A stretch of DNA of 64,000 nt. It comes from Labilithrix sp. Its GTDB lineage: Bacteria; Myxococcota_A; Polyangia; Polyangiales; Polyangiaceae. Below the pieces are notes generated by a model that saw nothing but the letters and a program-made list of their open reading frames with translations, was not told where the DNA came from and did not search any database. Positions 8,252-16,915 of this stretch are shown here, one piece after another. The DNA lies in NCBI GenBank assembly GCA_019637195.1, contig JAHBWA010000039.1, positions 1-64,000 of the forward strand, read 5' to 3'. The position numbers and the translations under genes were made by a program. Each line of letters starts with the position of its first letter. Position 1 is the first letter of the stretch.

Positions 8252-9148
8252 ATGCTGAACATCGATCTGTCGGGCAAGCGCGCGTTCGTGGCCGGCGTCG
8301 CGGACGACGGCGGCTTTGGCTTCGCCATCGCGAAGGCGCTCGCCGAGGCCGGCGCGTCGGTCTGCGTCGGCACCTGGCCGCCGGCGCTCGGCATCTTCCA
8401 GACGCTGCTCCGCCGCGGGAAGCTCGACGAGTCGCTCGCGATGCCCGGCGGCGGCAAGCTCGAATTCGAGCGCGTCTATCCGCTCGACGCCGAGTTCGAC
8501 ACGTTCGAGGACATGCCGGAGGAGATCCGCGACAACAAGCGGTACAAGGAGCACGGCGACGTCAGCATCCAGGCCGCCGTCGAGCGCCTGAAGAAGGACT
8601 TCGGCGCGGAGGCGAGCGACGGCGTGCTCGACATCGTCGTGCACTCGCTCGCGAACGGCCCCGAGGTGAAGAACGTCCTCCTCGAGACGAGCCGCAAGGG
8701 CTACCTCGGGGCGGTCGGCGTCAGCGCCTACTCGATGATCTCGATGGTGCAGCGCTTCAGCCCGATCATGCGCAAGGGCGGCTCGTTCCTCTCGCTCTCG
8801 TACATGGCCGCCGAGCGGGTGATCCCCGGCTACGGCGGCGGCATGAGCTCGGCGAAGGCCGCGCTCGAGAGCGACACGCGGGTCCTCGCGTTCGAGGCGG
8901 GACGCAAGTACGGCCACCGCGTCAACTGCATCAGCGCGGGCCCCCTCGCCTCGCGCGCCGCGAGCGCGATCGGCTTCATCGGCGAGATGATCGAGTACAC
9001 GACCGCCAACGCTCCGCTCCCCGAGGCGCTCACCGCGCGCGAGGTCGGCGCGACCGCCGCGTTCCTCTGCTCGCCCCTCGCCAGCGGGATCACCGCCACG
9101 ACGGTCTACGTCGACAAGGGCTACTCCGCGATGGGCAAGGCCCTCTGA
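8252..9148 (+). CDS. fabI: Enoyl-[acyl-carrier-protein] reductase FabI, plant/chlamydial-like form
   Basis: 298 residues from the ATG at 8252, longer than the ~260 of enterobacterial FabI. It reduces trans-2-enoyl-ACP with NAD(P)H in the last step of each fatty-acid elongation cycle. The Rossmann start GKRAFVAGVADDGGFG is FabI type. The long insert at about residues 60-105 and the sequence around the active site (Y-M-A-A-E-R near residue 185, GMSSAKAALESDTR with the catalytic Lys) are characteristic of the plant, chlamydial and apicomplexan ENR branch. The Tyr-x6-Lys-type spacing of classical SDRs is lengthened as expected for FabI. Monocistronic by appearance. Confidence 0.93.
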   Translation: MLNIDLSGKRAFVAGVADDGGFGFAIAKALAEAGASVCVGTWPPALGIFQTLLRRGKLDESLAMPGGGKLEFERVYPLDAEFDTFEDMPEEIRDNKRYKEHGDVSIQAAVERLKKDFGAEASDGVLDIVVHSLANGPEVKNVLLETSRKGYLGAVGVSAYSMISMVQRFSPIMRKGGSFLSLSYMAAERVIPGYGGGMSSAKAALESDTRVLAFEAGRKYGHRVNCISAGPLASRAASAIGFIGEMIEYTTANAPLPEALTAREVGATAAFLCSPLASGITATTVYVDKGYSAMGKAL

Positions 9149-9224
9149 CCGGAGGCGGAGCGCGCGCGAGACGCGGCGTCGCGCGAACGTCACGCGCGGG
9201 ACGCGACCGACGCACCGACGCGGC

Positions 9225-9587
9225 TCAGCGGCAGGTGCCCGAGGTGCACGTGAGGCCGGCGCAGCAGTCGTCGGCGCAGAGCTCGTAGAGCCCCCGGCAC
9301 GAGGTCACGGGCTCGGCCCCGCCGCAGCGGCCGAGGACACATCGCTGCGAGCAGCACGTCGCCGGCACGCTGCAGGTGAGCCCGTCGCCGTCGCAGACCG
9401 GCGCGCTCGCCTCGAGGTGCACGCCGGCGTCGTCGCCGACGGGACCGCAGCGCGCCTCGCGACAGAGCATGCCCTCTGGGCAGTCGGTGTCGACGCTGCA
9501 CGGCCCCTCGGCCTCGTCGTCGCACGCGACGGCGGCGGAGAGGACGAGCACGCTCGACGTGAGGACCGCGCAGAGCCGACGCTTCAC
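9225..9587 (-). CDS. Cys-rich secreted lipoprotein, myxobacterial type
   Basis: 120 residues with GTG start at 9587. A lipoprotein signal ends A-A-V-A-C. The mature part has about 16 cysteines in knot-like spacings (C-S-V-D-T-D-C, CCSQRC, DDCCAGLTC), a pattern common in myxobacterial extracytoplasmic proteins that are probably disulfide-stabilised. No enzymatic motif is seen. A TGCTAGCTC element lies just upstream on the minus strand (9594-9602). Confidence 0.7.
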   Translation of the reverse strand: MKRRLCAVLTSSVLVLSAAVACDDEAEGPCSVDTDCPEGMLCREARCGPVGDDAGVHLEASAPVCDGDGLTCSVPATCCSQRCVLGRCGGAEPVTSCRGLYELCADDCCAGLTCTSGTCR

Positions 9588-9702
9588 GCCCTCGAGCTAG
9601 CATCGGGCGCAGACGGCGGCACGCCCGCTCGCCCGACGGATCGCGTGGCTCGTCGGATCTCGGCCGCGCCGAGACTCCCGGCAGCGCGGGACGCGGGGCC
9701 GC

Positions 9703-10773
9703 TCAGGTCGGATCGCCGCAGCAGCGGAAGCCCTGCTGGTAGAAGACGTGCGACTCGTCATGGGCCTTCGTCGCGGGACGGCAGCGCGTACGGACGGGGC
9801 CCCAGTAGCCACCTTTCAGGACGCTGGGTCGCTCACCGGCGATCGACGAGCGGGTCCACTCGTCGATGTTGCCGGTCATGTCGTAGACGCCGAAGGGGCT
9901 CTTGCAGAGCGGGCGCGCGCCGCTCGGGTGGCCCTGCCACAGGCGATCGAGCTCGTCCCTCGCCTTCTCGCCGCCGCGCGGGCGGAGCGCCGCGTCGTCG
10001 AACTGCTTCCACGGGCGGTCGTTGAGGCAGGCCTCGGGATCGCGGGCGTAGCCGTTCGGGTAGGGCTGCGCCTCCTCGCCTTCGCACGCGAACGTCCACT
10101 CGTCCTCGGTGCAGAGGCGCTTGCCCTCGACCTGGCAAGCGTCACGCGCCTCGTACCAGCTGACGAGGATGAGCGGATACTCGTCCTTCCGGTTCGGGTA
10201 CTCGAACCGGTCGATGCAGAAGTGGAGCGGCTGCGTCGGCAGGTCCTTCGACAGCCGGAGCCACTTCTCGCGATCGTACTCGCCGCAGCGCTGCGGCCAC
10301 TTGCGATCGATCCAGCTCGTGCACGCCTGCATCTGGAGCTCGTCGAGCAAGAAGTGCCGCTTCATGTTGCCGGCGACCTCGATCATCCCGGGCGCGCACG
10401 CGCCACGGTTCTTCTCGCGAGCGTCCGTCACGGCGCGCTCTTCACCGGCGGGCCCGCGGATCTGCCAGTGGCGCCCCCGGACGAGCTGCCACTCGCGCGC
10501 TGCGAGCGGACCGCTCGCGTCGGCGCCCGGTCCCGGCAAGAGGGACGGCGAGAGGCGATCGCCGGGCGAAGACGCGCGCGGAGCGTTCGCGCCGAGCCCC
10601 AGCGTCGACGGCGCGCGCGGCGCTTCACTCCGCGACGGCTCGTCGCCGCTCGAAGCGGAGGATGCCCGGTCCTTCGACGCGAGCCCGAGGAGGACAGCCA
10701 CTACGAAGAGCCCGACGCGGCGCACGCGCGGGCCTCGCCGACGGACCAGGGAACCGAACTTCATCCCCATCAC
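9703..10773 (-). CDS. Formylglycine-generating-enzyme/SUMF1-domain protein with N-terminal membrane anchor
   Basis: 356 residues. Alternative starts are GTG 10773, ATG 10770 and ATG 10764. The N-terminus has an Arg-rich head and one hydrophobic segment (LFVVAVLLGLA), i.e. a signal anchor, then a low-complexity linker to about residue 125. The SUMF1-like domain follows: FCIDRFEYPN, LVSWYEARDACQVEGKRLCTEDEW, GVYDMTGNIDEWT, GGYWGP and GFRCC near the end. This domain either oxidises a Cys to formylglycine in sulfatases or serves as a C-type-lectin-like module. The two Cys of the true FGE active site are not convincingly in place, so I favour the non-FGE paralogue group frequent in myxobacteria. 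An AT-richer stretch (10780-10865) upstream is the probable promoter. Confidence 0.78.
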   Translation of the reverse strand: MMGMKFGSLVRRRGPRVRRVGLFVVAVLLGLASKDRASSASSGDEPSRSEAPRAPSTLGLGANAPRASSPGDRLSPSLLPGPGADASGPLAAREWQLVRGRHWQIRGPAGEERAVTDAREKNRGACAPGMIEVAGNMKRHFLLDELQMQACTSWIDRKWPQRCGEYDREKWLRLSKDLPTQPLHFCIDRFEYPNRKDEYPLILVSWYEARDACQVEGKRLCTEDEWTFACEGEEAQPYPNGYARDPEACLNDRPWKQFDDAALRPRGGEKARDELDRLWQGHPSGARPLCKSPFGVYDMTGNIDEWTRSSIAGERPSVLKGGYWGPVRTRCRPATKAHDESHVFYQQGFRCCGDPT

Positions 10774-10995
10774 CTATGGACGTAAATTGTGGAGCCTTAT
10801 TCTCGAACGTCGAGCCCGGATTCGACAAATGTTCCGCCCACATTTGCTTCCACTCTTGATGTAACTCCGAGGCGCGCTGCGTCATGCCGACGACGCCGTC
10901 GCGAGGTGCTCGCGAGCGACGGCGCGCCAGCACGCGCCGACCGCGCAGGGCGAGCGCGGGTGAAATTTCCGACGAGCCTCGCGCGACCCTCTCAC

Positions 10996-11331
10996 ATGAC
11001 CACGACATCGAGCCTCTTCGTCCCTTCCCGGCCCTCCCACGGCGAGCGCGTCGCCGCGGCGATCGCGCACGCGGGTACGTGCGTGGCGTGGTTCCTCGCG
11101 CCGCTCGTCGTCTACCTCGTCGAGCGCGACCGCTCTGCGTACGCCTCGCGTCAGGCGCTGCAGGCGCTCCTCTGGTCCGCGCTCGGCACGATCGTGAGCT
11201 TCGCTACCTGCGGCGTCGCCGTCCCGCTGTTCCTCGTCGTCCACCTCTACGCGGCGTTCCAGGCGCTCGAAGGACGCGACTTCGAGTGCCCGCTGGTGGG
11301 CAGCGTCGCCGAGAAGCTCAGCGCTGGCTGA
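10996..11331 (+). CDS. DUF4870-type small membrane protein
   Basis: 111 residues from ATG 10996. An N-terminal cytoplasmic stretch, then a hydrophobic segment AWFLAPLVVYLV, the sequence ERDRSAYASRQALQALL, and a second pair of hydrophobic segments (LGTIVSFATCGVAVPLFLVVHLYAAF) match the DUF4870/Tic20-like layout with a short re-entrant loop. Function in the family is unknown. The gene is divergent from the SUMF1-domain gene. Confidence 0.75.
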   Translation: MTTTSSLFVPSRPSHGERVAAAIAHAGTCVAWFLAPLVVYLVERDRSAYASRQALQALLWSALGTIVSFATCGVAVPLFLVVHLYAAFQALEGRDFECPLVGSVAEKLSAG

Positions 11332-11440
11332 GCGCGCGGCGCTCGTGCACTGACCACACGAGTGACCACGTCGTGGCGCGCATCTCCCACTCGAGTCTCG
11401 CACTTGAGGTCGGCTGCCCCTGCGCGTTACCGTCGCGTGC

Positions 11441-12250
11441 ATGAAGGCAAACCTCGGGATCGCCAGTGTCCTCGCCGCCGCTGCGGCCGCCGTCGTCGTC
11501 TCTCCCTCGGACGCGCACGCGGCAGGTCACGCCAACGGCTTCGGCGAGAAGGGCCAGCTCATCCTCAGCGCCGATCGCCTCGTGCCGGTGTTCAACTACG
11601 CGTCGTCCTCGGTGACGCGGACCGAGAACAACATCGAGCTGACGCGCTCGCGCAGCGGGAGCGGGCTCTCGCTGCTCTTCGGCCGTAGCCTCGCGCACTC
11701 CGACGACCTCGCCGTCCCGGTGAACGTCCACGCGATCCCGCGCGTCGCGTTCGACGTCACCATCATCCCGCAGCTCACCCTCGGCGCAGCGATCGCGTTC
11801 GGCTTCGGGCTCGGCGGCACGAACGAGAACGAGAACCTCCAGGGTACGACGCGGACGACGCAGTCGTCCGACGCGCCGACCGCGACCGCGATCGGCCTCG
11901 CGCCGCGGGTGGGATACATCCTGCCGCTCGGCGACGCGTTCGCGTTCTGGCCCCGCGTCGGCTTCGGGTTCTACTCGGTCAGCGCGACGACCGAGCAGAC
12001 GCAGGGCAACACGACCACCACCGTGCGCGGCACGGACACGCTCTTCTCCCTCGACCTCGATCCCCAGTTCGCGATCGTGCCGCTCGAGCATTTCTTCATC
12101 CACGTGGGGCCGGTGGTCAACATCCCGATCTCGGGCAGCCGATCCATCTCGTCGACGACGGGCGCGACCACGACGAGGCGCAGCGACGACGCCTCGCTCT
12201 TCAACTTCGGGGTCAGCGCAGGGCTCGGCGGCTGGCTCAACGTGTTCTGA
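11441..12250 (+). CDS. Probable outer-membrane beta-barrel protein
   Basis: 269 residues. The Sec signal ends A-H-A-A near residue 28. The mature part consists of alternating amphipathic strands with Ser/Thr-rich turns, aromatic residues at strand ends, and a C-terminal residue of Phe (...GGWLNVF), the usual signature for BAM-mediated insertion. Extracellular loops are rich in Thr/Asn/Gln. No family name can be given; similar proteins are numerous in myxobacteria. A TTACCGT element ends 7 nt before the ATG. Confidence 0.7.
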   Translation: MKANLGIASVLAAAAAAVVVSPSDAHAAGHANGFGEKGQLILSADRLVPVFNYASSSVTRTENNIELTRSRSGSGLSLLFGRSLAHSDDLAVPVNVHAIPRVAFDVTIIPQLTLGAAIAFGFGLGGTNENENLQGTTRTTQSSDAPTATAIGLAPRVGYILPLGDAFAFWPRVGFGFYSVSATTEQTQGNTTTTVRGTDTLFSLDLDPQFAIVPLEHFFIHVGPVVNIPISGSRSISSTTGATTTRRSDDASLFNFGVSAGLGGWLNVF

Positions 12251-12523
12251 CGGGGCGGCGCGCCCGTACACCTCGGCGCGCCGGCGGGGCTTCCCGCCGA
12301 CGAGGCGGTCCCCGCTCGCCGGCGCCGCATCCGTCGCGGCGCTCAGCCGCAGCTCGCCGTGGTGAGGGCCGCCTCACGCGTGGCGGCCGTGCGCGCGGTG
12401 AAGGCACCCCTCGCGCTTCTTTTCGCCGCCGCGACACCGCGGAACGGCTGAACCCGAAGTGGTACGCGACGTGCTCTCGCGGTGGTGCGCGCCGTACCTG
12501 CGGTCGTGCGAAGGAGCTTTCTC

Positions 12524-14107
12524 ATGAAGGGGACCGGTCCGGAGGGGCGAGCGGTCTTGACGGCGAAGACTCGCGGGCCACAGGTGCTCGTCGAAGCGAC
12601 GTCGTCACGCCGGCCACCTCCCCCACCGGGAGCCGAACGGATCGTGCCGAAGGCTCCGCATCCGGCGGCCGTCATCCGTGCCCTCGCGCCCACGGTCGCG
12701 GAATGGATGGCGACAGACCCTCCGGCGTCGATCGCCGAGGAGCCATCGCGTCCGATGCGGCCCGACCCTCCCGTGAGCGCCGTCGTGGCGCGTCCCGTGG
12801 ACGAGTCGCTGGCGTCCGTCGGCCTCAAGCCCGGCGACGTCGTCGATCGCACCTACCGCGTCGAGCGCACGCTCGGCATCGGCGGCATGGGTGTCGTCGC
12901 GCTCGCGCACGACGAGCGGCTCGACCGGAGGGTCGCGATCAAGCTGATCAAGCCCGAGCTCTTCGCGTTCCCCGAGATGCGCACGTTCTTCGACAACGAG
13001 GCGCGGGCGATGGCGCGCGTGTCGCACCCGAACGTGGTGCACGTCTACGCGTTCGGCGAGCACGGGACGGTGCCGTACTTCGTGATGGAGTACGTCGAGG
13101 GACGCACCGTAGAGCACTGGCTCCGCGCGCGCACCGCGGGCACCTCGCCGGATCTCGACGAGGCCGTGCGCATCCTCGACCAGGCGTGCCTCGGGGTCGA
13201 GGCGATCCACGCCTCGCAGACGGTGCATCGCGACATCAAGCCGTCGAACCTCCTGCTCGAGGACGGCGGGCGCGTCCGCGTCGGCGACCTCGGCGTCGCG
13301 CGCATCCTCGAGTCGGTCGAGAGCGCGAACGTCGTCGTCGGCAGCGCCCTCTACATGGCTCCCGAGGCGGCCCTCGCCGAGGAAGAGGGGCCGGACCTGG
13401 CGGACCGTCGCGACATCTACGCGCTCGGCTGCCTCGCGTACGAGCTGTTCACCGGGCGACCGCCGTTCCTCGGGGCGACGGACATGAACGTGCTCTCGCA
13501 GCATGTGCTGCAAGATCCCGCGCCGCCGAGCACGTACCGCCCCGATCTGCCCCCCGGGTACGACGAGATCATCCTCCGCGCGATCGCGAAGGATCCGCAC
13601 CGTCGCTACGCGTCGGTGGGGGCCTTCCGGCGCGCGCTCCTCGCCGAGCACGGCGGCACGCGCGAGCCCGAGCGCATCTTGATCGCCGACGACGATCCCG
13701 ACTGGCGCACGATCATCGGCGAGTCGCTCCGCGCGCGCTTCCCGCACGCGCAGATCGATCAGGTCGGCGACGGGGTCGAGGCGCTCGCCGCGTTCGAGAG
13801 CCAGCCGTACTCGGTAGTCCTCGTCGACCTCGAGATGCCCGAGATCGACGGCGCGAAGCTGACCCTCTTGCTCCGATCGCTCGACGCGAGCCAGCGCACG
13901 CCCATCATCGTCCTCACCGCCGCGGGCGGGCCGCGCGAGTGGCAGCGGCTCTCGGCCATCGGCGCCGACGCGTTCCTGGTCAAGCCGGTGAACGCCGACG
14001 ACGTCGAGCTCCTCATCCGGCGCACGCTCCGATCGCGCCACGCAGGCCCGACGTCGCAAGGCGAGATGCCAGCGTCGATCCCGCCGACGAAGAAGCCCCC
14101 GACCTGA
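12524..14107 (+). CDS. Ser/Thr protein kinase fused to a C-terminal response-regulator receiver domain
   Basis: 527 residues; the ATG at 12524 is chosen because AAGGAG lies 8 nt upstream, while an in-frame GTG at 12482 lacks a site. Residues 1-105 are a Pro/Ala-rich linker. The Hanks-type kinase runs about 110-380: G-I-G-G-M-G loop, VAIKLIKPE (Lys), HRDIKPSN catalytic loop near residue 235, DLG in place of DFG, and APEAA. A REC domain follows at about 384-503 with paired acids ADDD, phospho-acceptor VLVDLEMP, T of VLTAAG and K of LVKPVN, all present. There is no DNA-binding output. The protein can thus link Hanks-kinase signalling to a two-component phosphorelay. No TM segment, so cytoplasmic. 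Confidence 0.92.
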   Translation: MKGTGPEGRAVLTAKTRGPQVLVEATSSRRPPPPPGAERIVPKAPHPAAVIRALAPTVAEWMATDPPASIAEEPSRPMRPDPPVSAVVARPVDESLASVGLKPGDVVDRTYRVERTLGIGGMGVVALAHDERLDRRVAIKLIKPELFAFPEMRTFFDNEARAMARVSHPNVVHVYAFGEHGTVPYFVMEYVEGRTVEHWLRARTAGTSPDLDEAVRILDQACLGVEAIHASQTVHRDIKPSNLLLEDGGRVRVGDLGVARILESVESANVVVGSALYMAPEAALAEEEGPDLADRRDIYALGCLAYELFTGRPPFLGATDMNVLSQHVLQDPAPPSTYRPDLPPGYDEIILRAIAKDPHRRYASVGAFRRALLAEHGGTREPERILIADDDPDWRTIIGESLRARFPHAQIDQVGDGVEALAAFESQPYSVVLVDLEMPEIDGAKLTLLLRSLDASQRTPIIVLTAAGGPREWQRLSAIGADAFLVKPVNADDVELLIRRTLRSRHAGPTSQGEMPASIPPTKKPPT

Positions 14108-14148
14108 ATCGCGGCGCCGCGCGACGGCGGCGCCGCGAGCGCGCGCGG

Positions 14149-14739
14149 TCATGGCGCGAGCGCGCGCTCGGTCTCGCCGGCGATCTCCTCTCCAGCGGCG
14201 TCGAGCGCCCGCGCCATCGCCTCGACGATCGCCTCGAACCCCTGCGCGTCCGCCCGGATCGCGCGGTCCACCGTGACCGTCCGCTCGAAGAGCGCGTCGC
14301 GATCGTCGTGCAGGACGACGCGCAGGCGGATCCGCGCGACCGGCGCTCGCCCGCGGAGCTCCTCGAAGGCGAGCACCTCCACCTCGAGCACCGGAGCGGG
14401 GCCGCCCAGCGCGCGGCGCATGCCGTGCTCCTCGAACAACGCGCGTGCGAGCGCGCGGCGCACGTAGACCTCGGGGCGCTCGGTCCACCGCTTGTCGTCG
14501 TAGTAGCCGACCTCGTACGCGTCGTCGCGGTAGGCGATCCGCTCGCGGAGGTTCGCCCCCGCCGTCACGCGCCCCAGCTCGACGGCGCGGCCGCGGCTCG
14601 CCGGCGTGCCCGTCGCAGCGCTCGTGAGGCGCGGCCGCGTCGTCTCGGGATCGAACCAGCGGACGGCGAGCACGTCGCCCTTCGACGTGAGCGCGCAGCC
14701 CGCCAGCGTCGCCAGGAGCGCGATCGATCGTGGGGTCAT
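14149..14739 (-). CDS. ABC-type transport auxiliary lipoprotein (PqiC/MlaD-associated type)
   Basis: 196 residues from the ATG at 14739, which gives a clean lipoprotein signal ending L-A-G-C; the frame extends upstream to 14811. After the Cys comes a ~165-residue domain with V-x-W-F-D-P-E, A-Y-R-D-D and a Y-E-V-G-Y-Y-D-D-K-R-W motif, then VRRALARALFEE, as in the ABC_trans_aux (PF03886) family. These lipoproteins accompany Mce-type phospholipid transporters at the outer membrane. No mce/permease genes are next to it in the window; it lies 97 bp downstream of the AI-2E permease gene on the same strand. Confidence 0.7.
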   Translation of the reverse strand: MTPRSIALLATLAGCALTSKGDVLAVRWFDPETTRPRLTSAATGTPASRGRAVELGRVTAGANLRERIAYRDDAYEVGYYDDKRWTERPEVYVRRALARALFEEHGMRRALGGPAPVLEVEVLAFEELRGRAPVARIRLRVVLHDDRDALFERTVTVDRAIRADAQGFEAIVEAMARALDAAGEEIAGETERALAP

Positions 14740-14835
14740 CGGGGCAAGCACGGCTCGGACCGAGCCGCGGGCGGAGACGAGCGCGGCCGCGACGAGTGAG
14801 GCGACGTGCACCAGTGGATCGTGATCGCCGCACCG

Positions 14836-16122
14836 TCAGGTCGCGGGCGTGGACCGCGCTGGGGAGGCCTGCGCCTCGCCCGACGGCGCGCCCGGCGTCT
14901 CCGGTGAGGCGCTCCCGGGGACGGCTCCGGCGCGGACCTCGCGCTCGTAGAGCCGAAAGGCGGCCACGAAGACGCTCATGACGATCGGCGCGATGATGAG
15001 CCCGGCGAGCCCGAAGACCTCGATGCCTCCGAGCAGCGCGATCAAGGTGAGGAGCGGATGACCATGCCCGCGTCCGCCGACGATCCGCGGACGGATGACG
15101 TAGTCCGCGAGCGACGTGATGACGAGGACGCCCCAGGCGACGAGGATGATGGCGCGCACCGGGTGCCCCTCCATCAGGAGGTAGCCGGAGATCGGCACCC
15201 AGATGATGAGCGTCCCGATCACCGGGATGAACGAGGCGAGCGCGGTGGCGGCCGCCCAGAGCAGCGGCTGCGGGACGCCGAGCGCCGCGTAGCCGATCCC
15301 GCCGAGCACCCCCTGGACGACGGCGGTGGCGACCGTCCCGATGAACGCGGTGCGCGCGACCTCGCGGGCCTCGACCAGGAGCGCGCGGGTGTGGCGCGGC
15401 TCGAGCGGGGCGATGCGCTCGATGCGCCGGGCGATCCCGGGGCCTTCGATCAGCACGTAGTACATCGTCAGCAGCGCGACGACGAGACCGAGGAGCGCCT
15501 CGCTCGTGGTCCGGACGACGATCGCGGCGGTGGTCGCCGCGAAGCTCGCGGCCGCCTCGAGCTCCTTCTGCGCCCACGCGTAGAGCTTCACCGTATCGAC
15601 GCCAAGGTTCGAGATCGCGTTGGCCGCGTGCGTCCCGATGACCCCCTCGAGGGAGCCGGCGTTGCCTTGCTCGTTCAGGTGAACGACCAGCTTCATGAGC
15701 TCGTTGGCCAGCGCGACTAGCGCGGTCGATCCGACGAACATGACGAGGAGCCCCGCGGCCAGCGTCGTGAGGCCCGCCGCCCAGCTCGTGCGCTCGCCGA
15801 GCTTCCGGCAGAGGATCCGGTAGGGCCGGTGGGCGGAGACGGCGAGGACGATGCCGAGCACGACGGCGATCCAGAGCGGAGCGGCGACGATGGCGGCGGC
15901 GACGAACGAGAGGAGCACCACGGCGACGAGGGCCCACTTGCGGGTCTTGGCGACGTAGGGAGCGGCCTCCGGGAGCGAAGGCGCCAGCGAGACGCTCGAG
16001 GCCAGCCGCGCCCGCGTCGTTCCGCTCTCCGGATGACTGCTCGAGTCGAGGTGCTCCGCTCCTGCCACGTGGCAACGACAAGCAGCACTCGTGCCTCCGG
16101 ACGAGACTCGGCCTTGGGGCAC
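14836..16122 (-). CDS. AI-2E family (UPF0118) inner-membrane permease
   Basis: 428 residues with the usual PF01594 plan: two hydrophobic segments near residues 65-110, a third around 115-135, a soluble segment, then hydrophobic helices from about 205 to 390. Hallmarks are ALLTMYYVLIEG, Q-G-V-L-G-G-I-G-Y-A-A-L-G-V-P-Q and the IPVIGTLIIWVP and DYVIRPRIVGGRG motifs. Members export AI-2-like signals or act as Na+/H+ antiporters; the substrate cannot be read. The first ~55 residues are poorly conserved and Cys-containing, so the true start could be downstream, for instance the GTG near 16070. The C-terminal tail is Pro/Ala/Ser-rich. Confidence 0.87.
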   Translation of the reverse strand: MPQGRVSSGGTSAACRCHVAGAEHLDSSSHPESGTTRARLASSVSLAPSLPEAAPYVAKTRKWALVAVVLLSFVAAAIVAAPLWIAVVLGIVLAVSAHRPYRILCRKLGERTSWAAGLTTLAAGLLVMFVGSTALVALANELMKLVVHLNEQGNAGSLEGVIGTHAANAISNLGVDTVKLYAWAQKELEAAASFAATTAAIVVRTTSEALLGLVVALLTMYYVLIEGPGIARRIERIAPLEPRHTRALLVEAREVARTAFIGTVATAVVQGVLGGIGYAALGVPQPLLWAAATALASFIPVIGTLIIWVPISGYLLMEGHPVRAIILVAWGVLVITSLADYVIRPRIVGGRGHGHPLLTLIALLGGIEVFGLAGLIIAPIVMSVFVAAFRLYEREVRAGAVPGSASPETPGAPSGEAQASPARSTPAT

Positions 16123-16366
16123 TTCGCCTCACGTCGTGAGCCTCGTCGTGCCTCGAAGGGCAAGCCCCCACGTTCGCGAGACGTCCGCGCGGCGCGCTCG
16201 CGCTCGAGCGGGCGTCGCGACGGCGTGGCGACGGCCGTCCAGATCCTGGACTCCCGTCGTGCACCGAACGGTGCCGTCTCCGATGTAACGAAACCGTGCA
16301 CCGCGTTGGGGAGATTGACGACTCCGGTACGTAAGGACCATCATCGAAGGCGCGATCGCAGCGTCG

Positions 16367-16855
16367 GTGACGCGGCTCGATCACGCAAAGGAAGGCTCGT
16401 TGGATCGACGGAAGGGCGCACGAACGATCGACGAGCCTCTCGGCAAGCAGAGCGGCAAGGTCCCACGCCATCGCGATCCTCCGACGCCGAGCGAAGCCGA
16501 ATCGGCGACGAGTCAGCTCCGCCGGCGCTTCGATCTCGCGAGCGAGATCGAAGCGTCTCGCGACCGGGAGCGCGCCGCGCTCGCCCCGCGAGAGCCTGGC
16601 TTCGTCGCCGAGGAGCCGGCCGACGGTGTTCCGACGCCGCGACCGCGCATGCCGCTGAGCTGCATCCCGCGCCGCGTGATGGACGAGCGGACGCTGCTCA
16701 CGCTCCCGCTCGATCATCGCGCGGGGTTCGTGCTCGCGCACGTCGACGGCGAGACGAGCATCCGCACGCTCATCGACGTCTGCGGGCTCCCGCACGACGA
16801 GCTGGTGGCCCTCGTCACCGGGCTCCTCGCGCTGCGCGCGATCGAGCTCGAGTGA
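16367..16855 (+). CDS. Hypothetical protein with C-terminal ~60-residue conserved myxobacterial module
   Basis: 162 residues; GTG start at 16367 has no good ribosome site and the beginning is uncertain. Residues 1-95 are charged and low in complexity. The C-terminal 65 residues (P.RVMDERTLLTLPLDHRAGFVLAHVDGETSIRTLIDVCGLP.DELVALV.GLL) resemble a small helical module found at the ends of several myxobacterial regulatory proteins, with the pattern LD.R.GFVL..VDG..S...L.DV.G. I do not know its function. The stop codon lies inside a triple 14-bp tandem repeat. Confidence 0.6.
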   Translation: MTRLDHAKEGSLDRRKGARTIDEPLGKQSGKVPRHRDPPTPSEAESATSQLRRRFDLASEIEASRDRERAALAPREPGFVAEEPADGVPTPRPRMPLSCIPRRVMDERTLLTLPLDHRAGFVLAHVDGETSIRTLIDVCGLPHDELVALVTGLLALRAIELE

Positions 16856-16884
16856 CCGAGCTCGAGTGATCGCGCTCGAGTGAC
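16843..16884. repeat. 14-bp tandem repeat x3 spanning a stop codon
   Basis: Three 14-bp units (16843-16856, 16857-16870, 16871-16884) with consensus CGAGCTCGAGTGAC. The first encodes the last codons and the TGA stop of the 162-residue protein; the others are non-coding copies, each again carrying TGA. Confidence 0.9.
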
Positions 16885-16915
16885 CGCGCGTGAGACCGCC
16901 GGGCGGCGCGACGTG

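Noticed and set aside
10625..11008. 127-residue minus-strand ORF over the AT-richer promoter region
   Set aside because: It overlaps the SUMF1-gene start and the divergent DUF4870 start, has no ribosome site, and its two halves differ in composition; it is probably an open frame by chance, though the AT-rich middle reads like protein.
16063..16074. 12-bp palindrome TGCCACGTGGCA
   Set aside because: It lies in the likely coding start of the AI-2E permease gene and could be chance in GC-rich DNA; not claimed as an operator.
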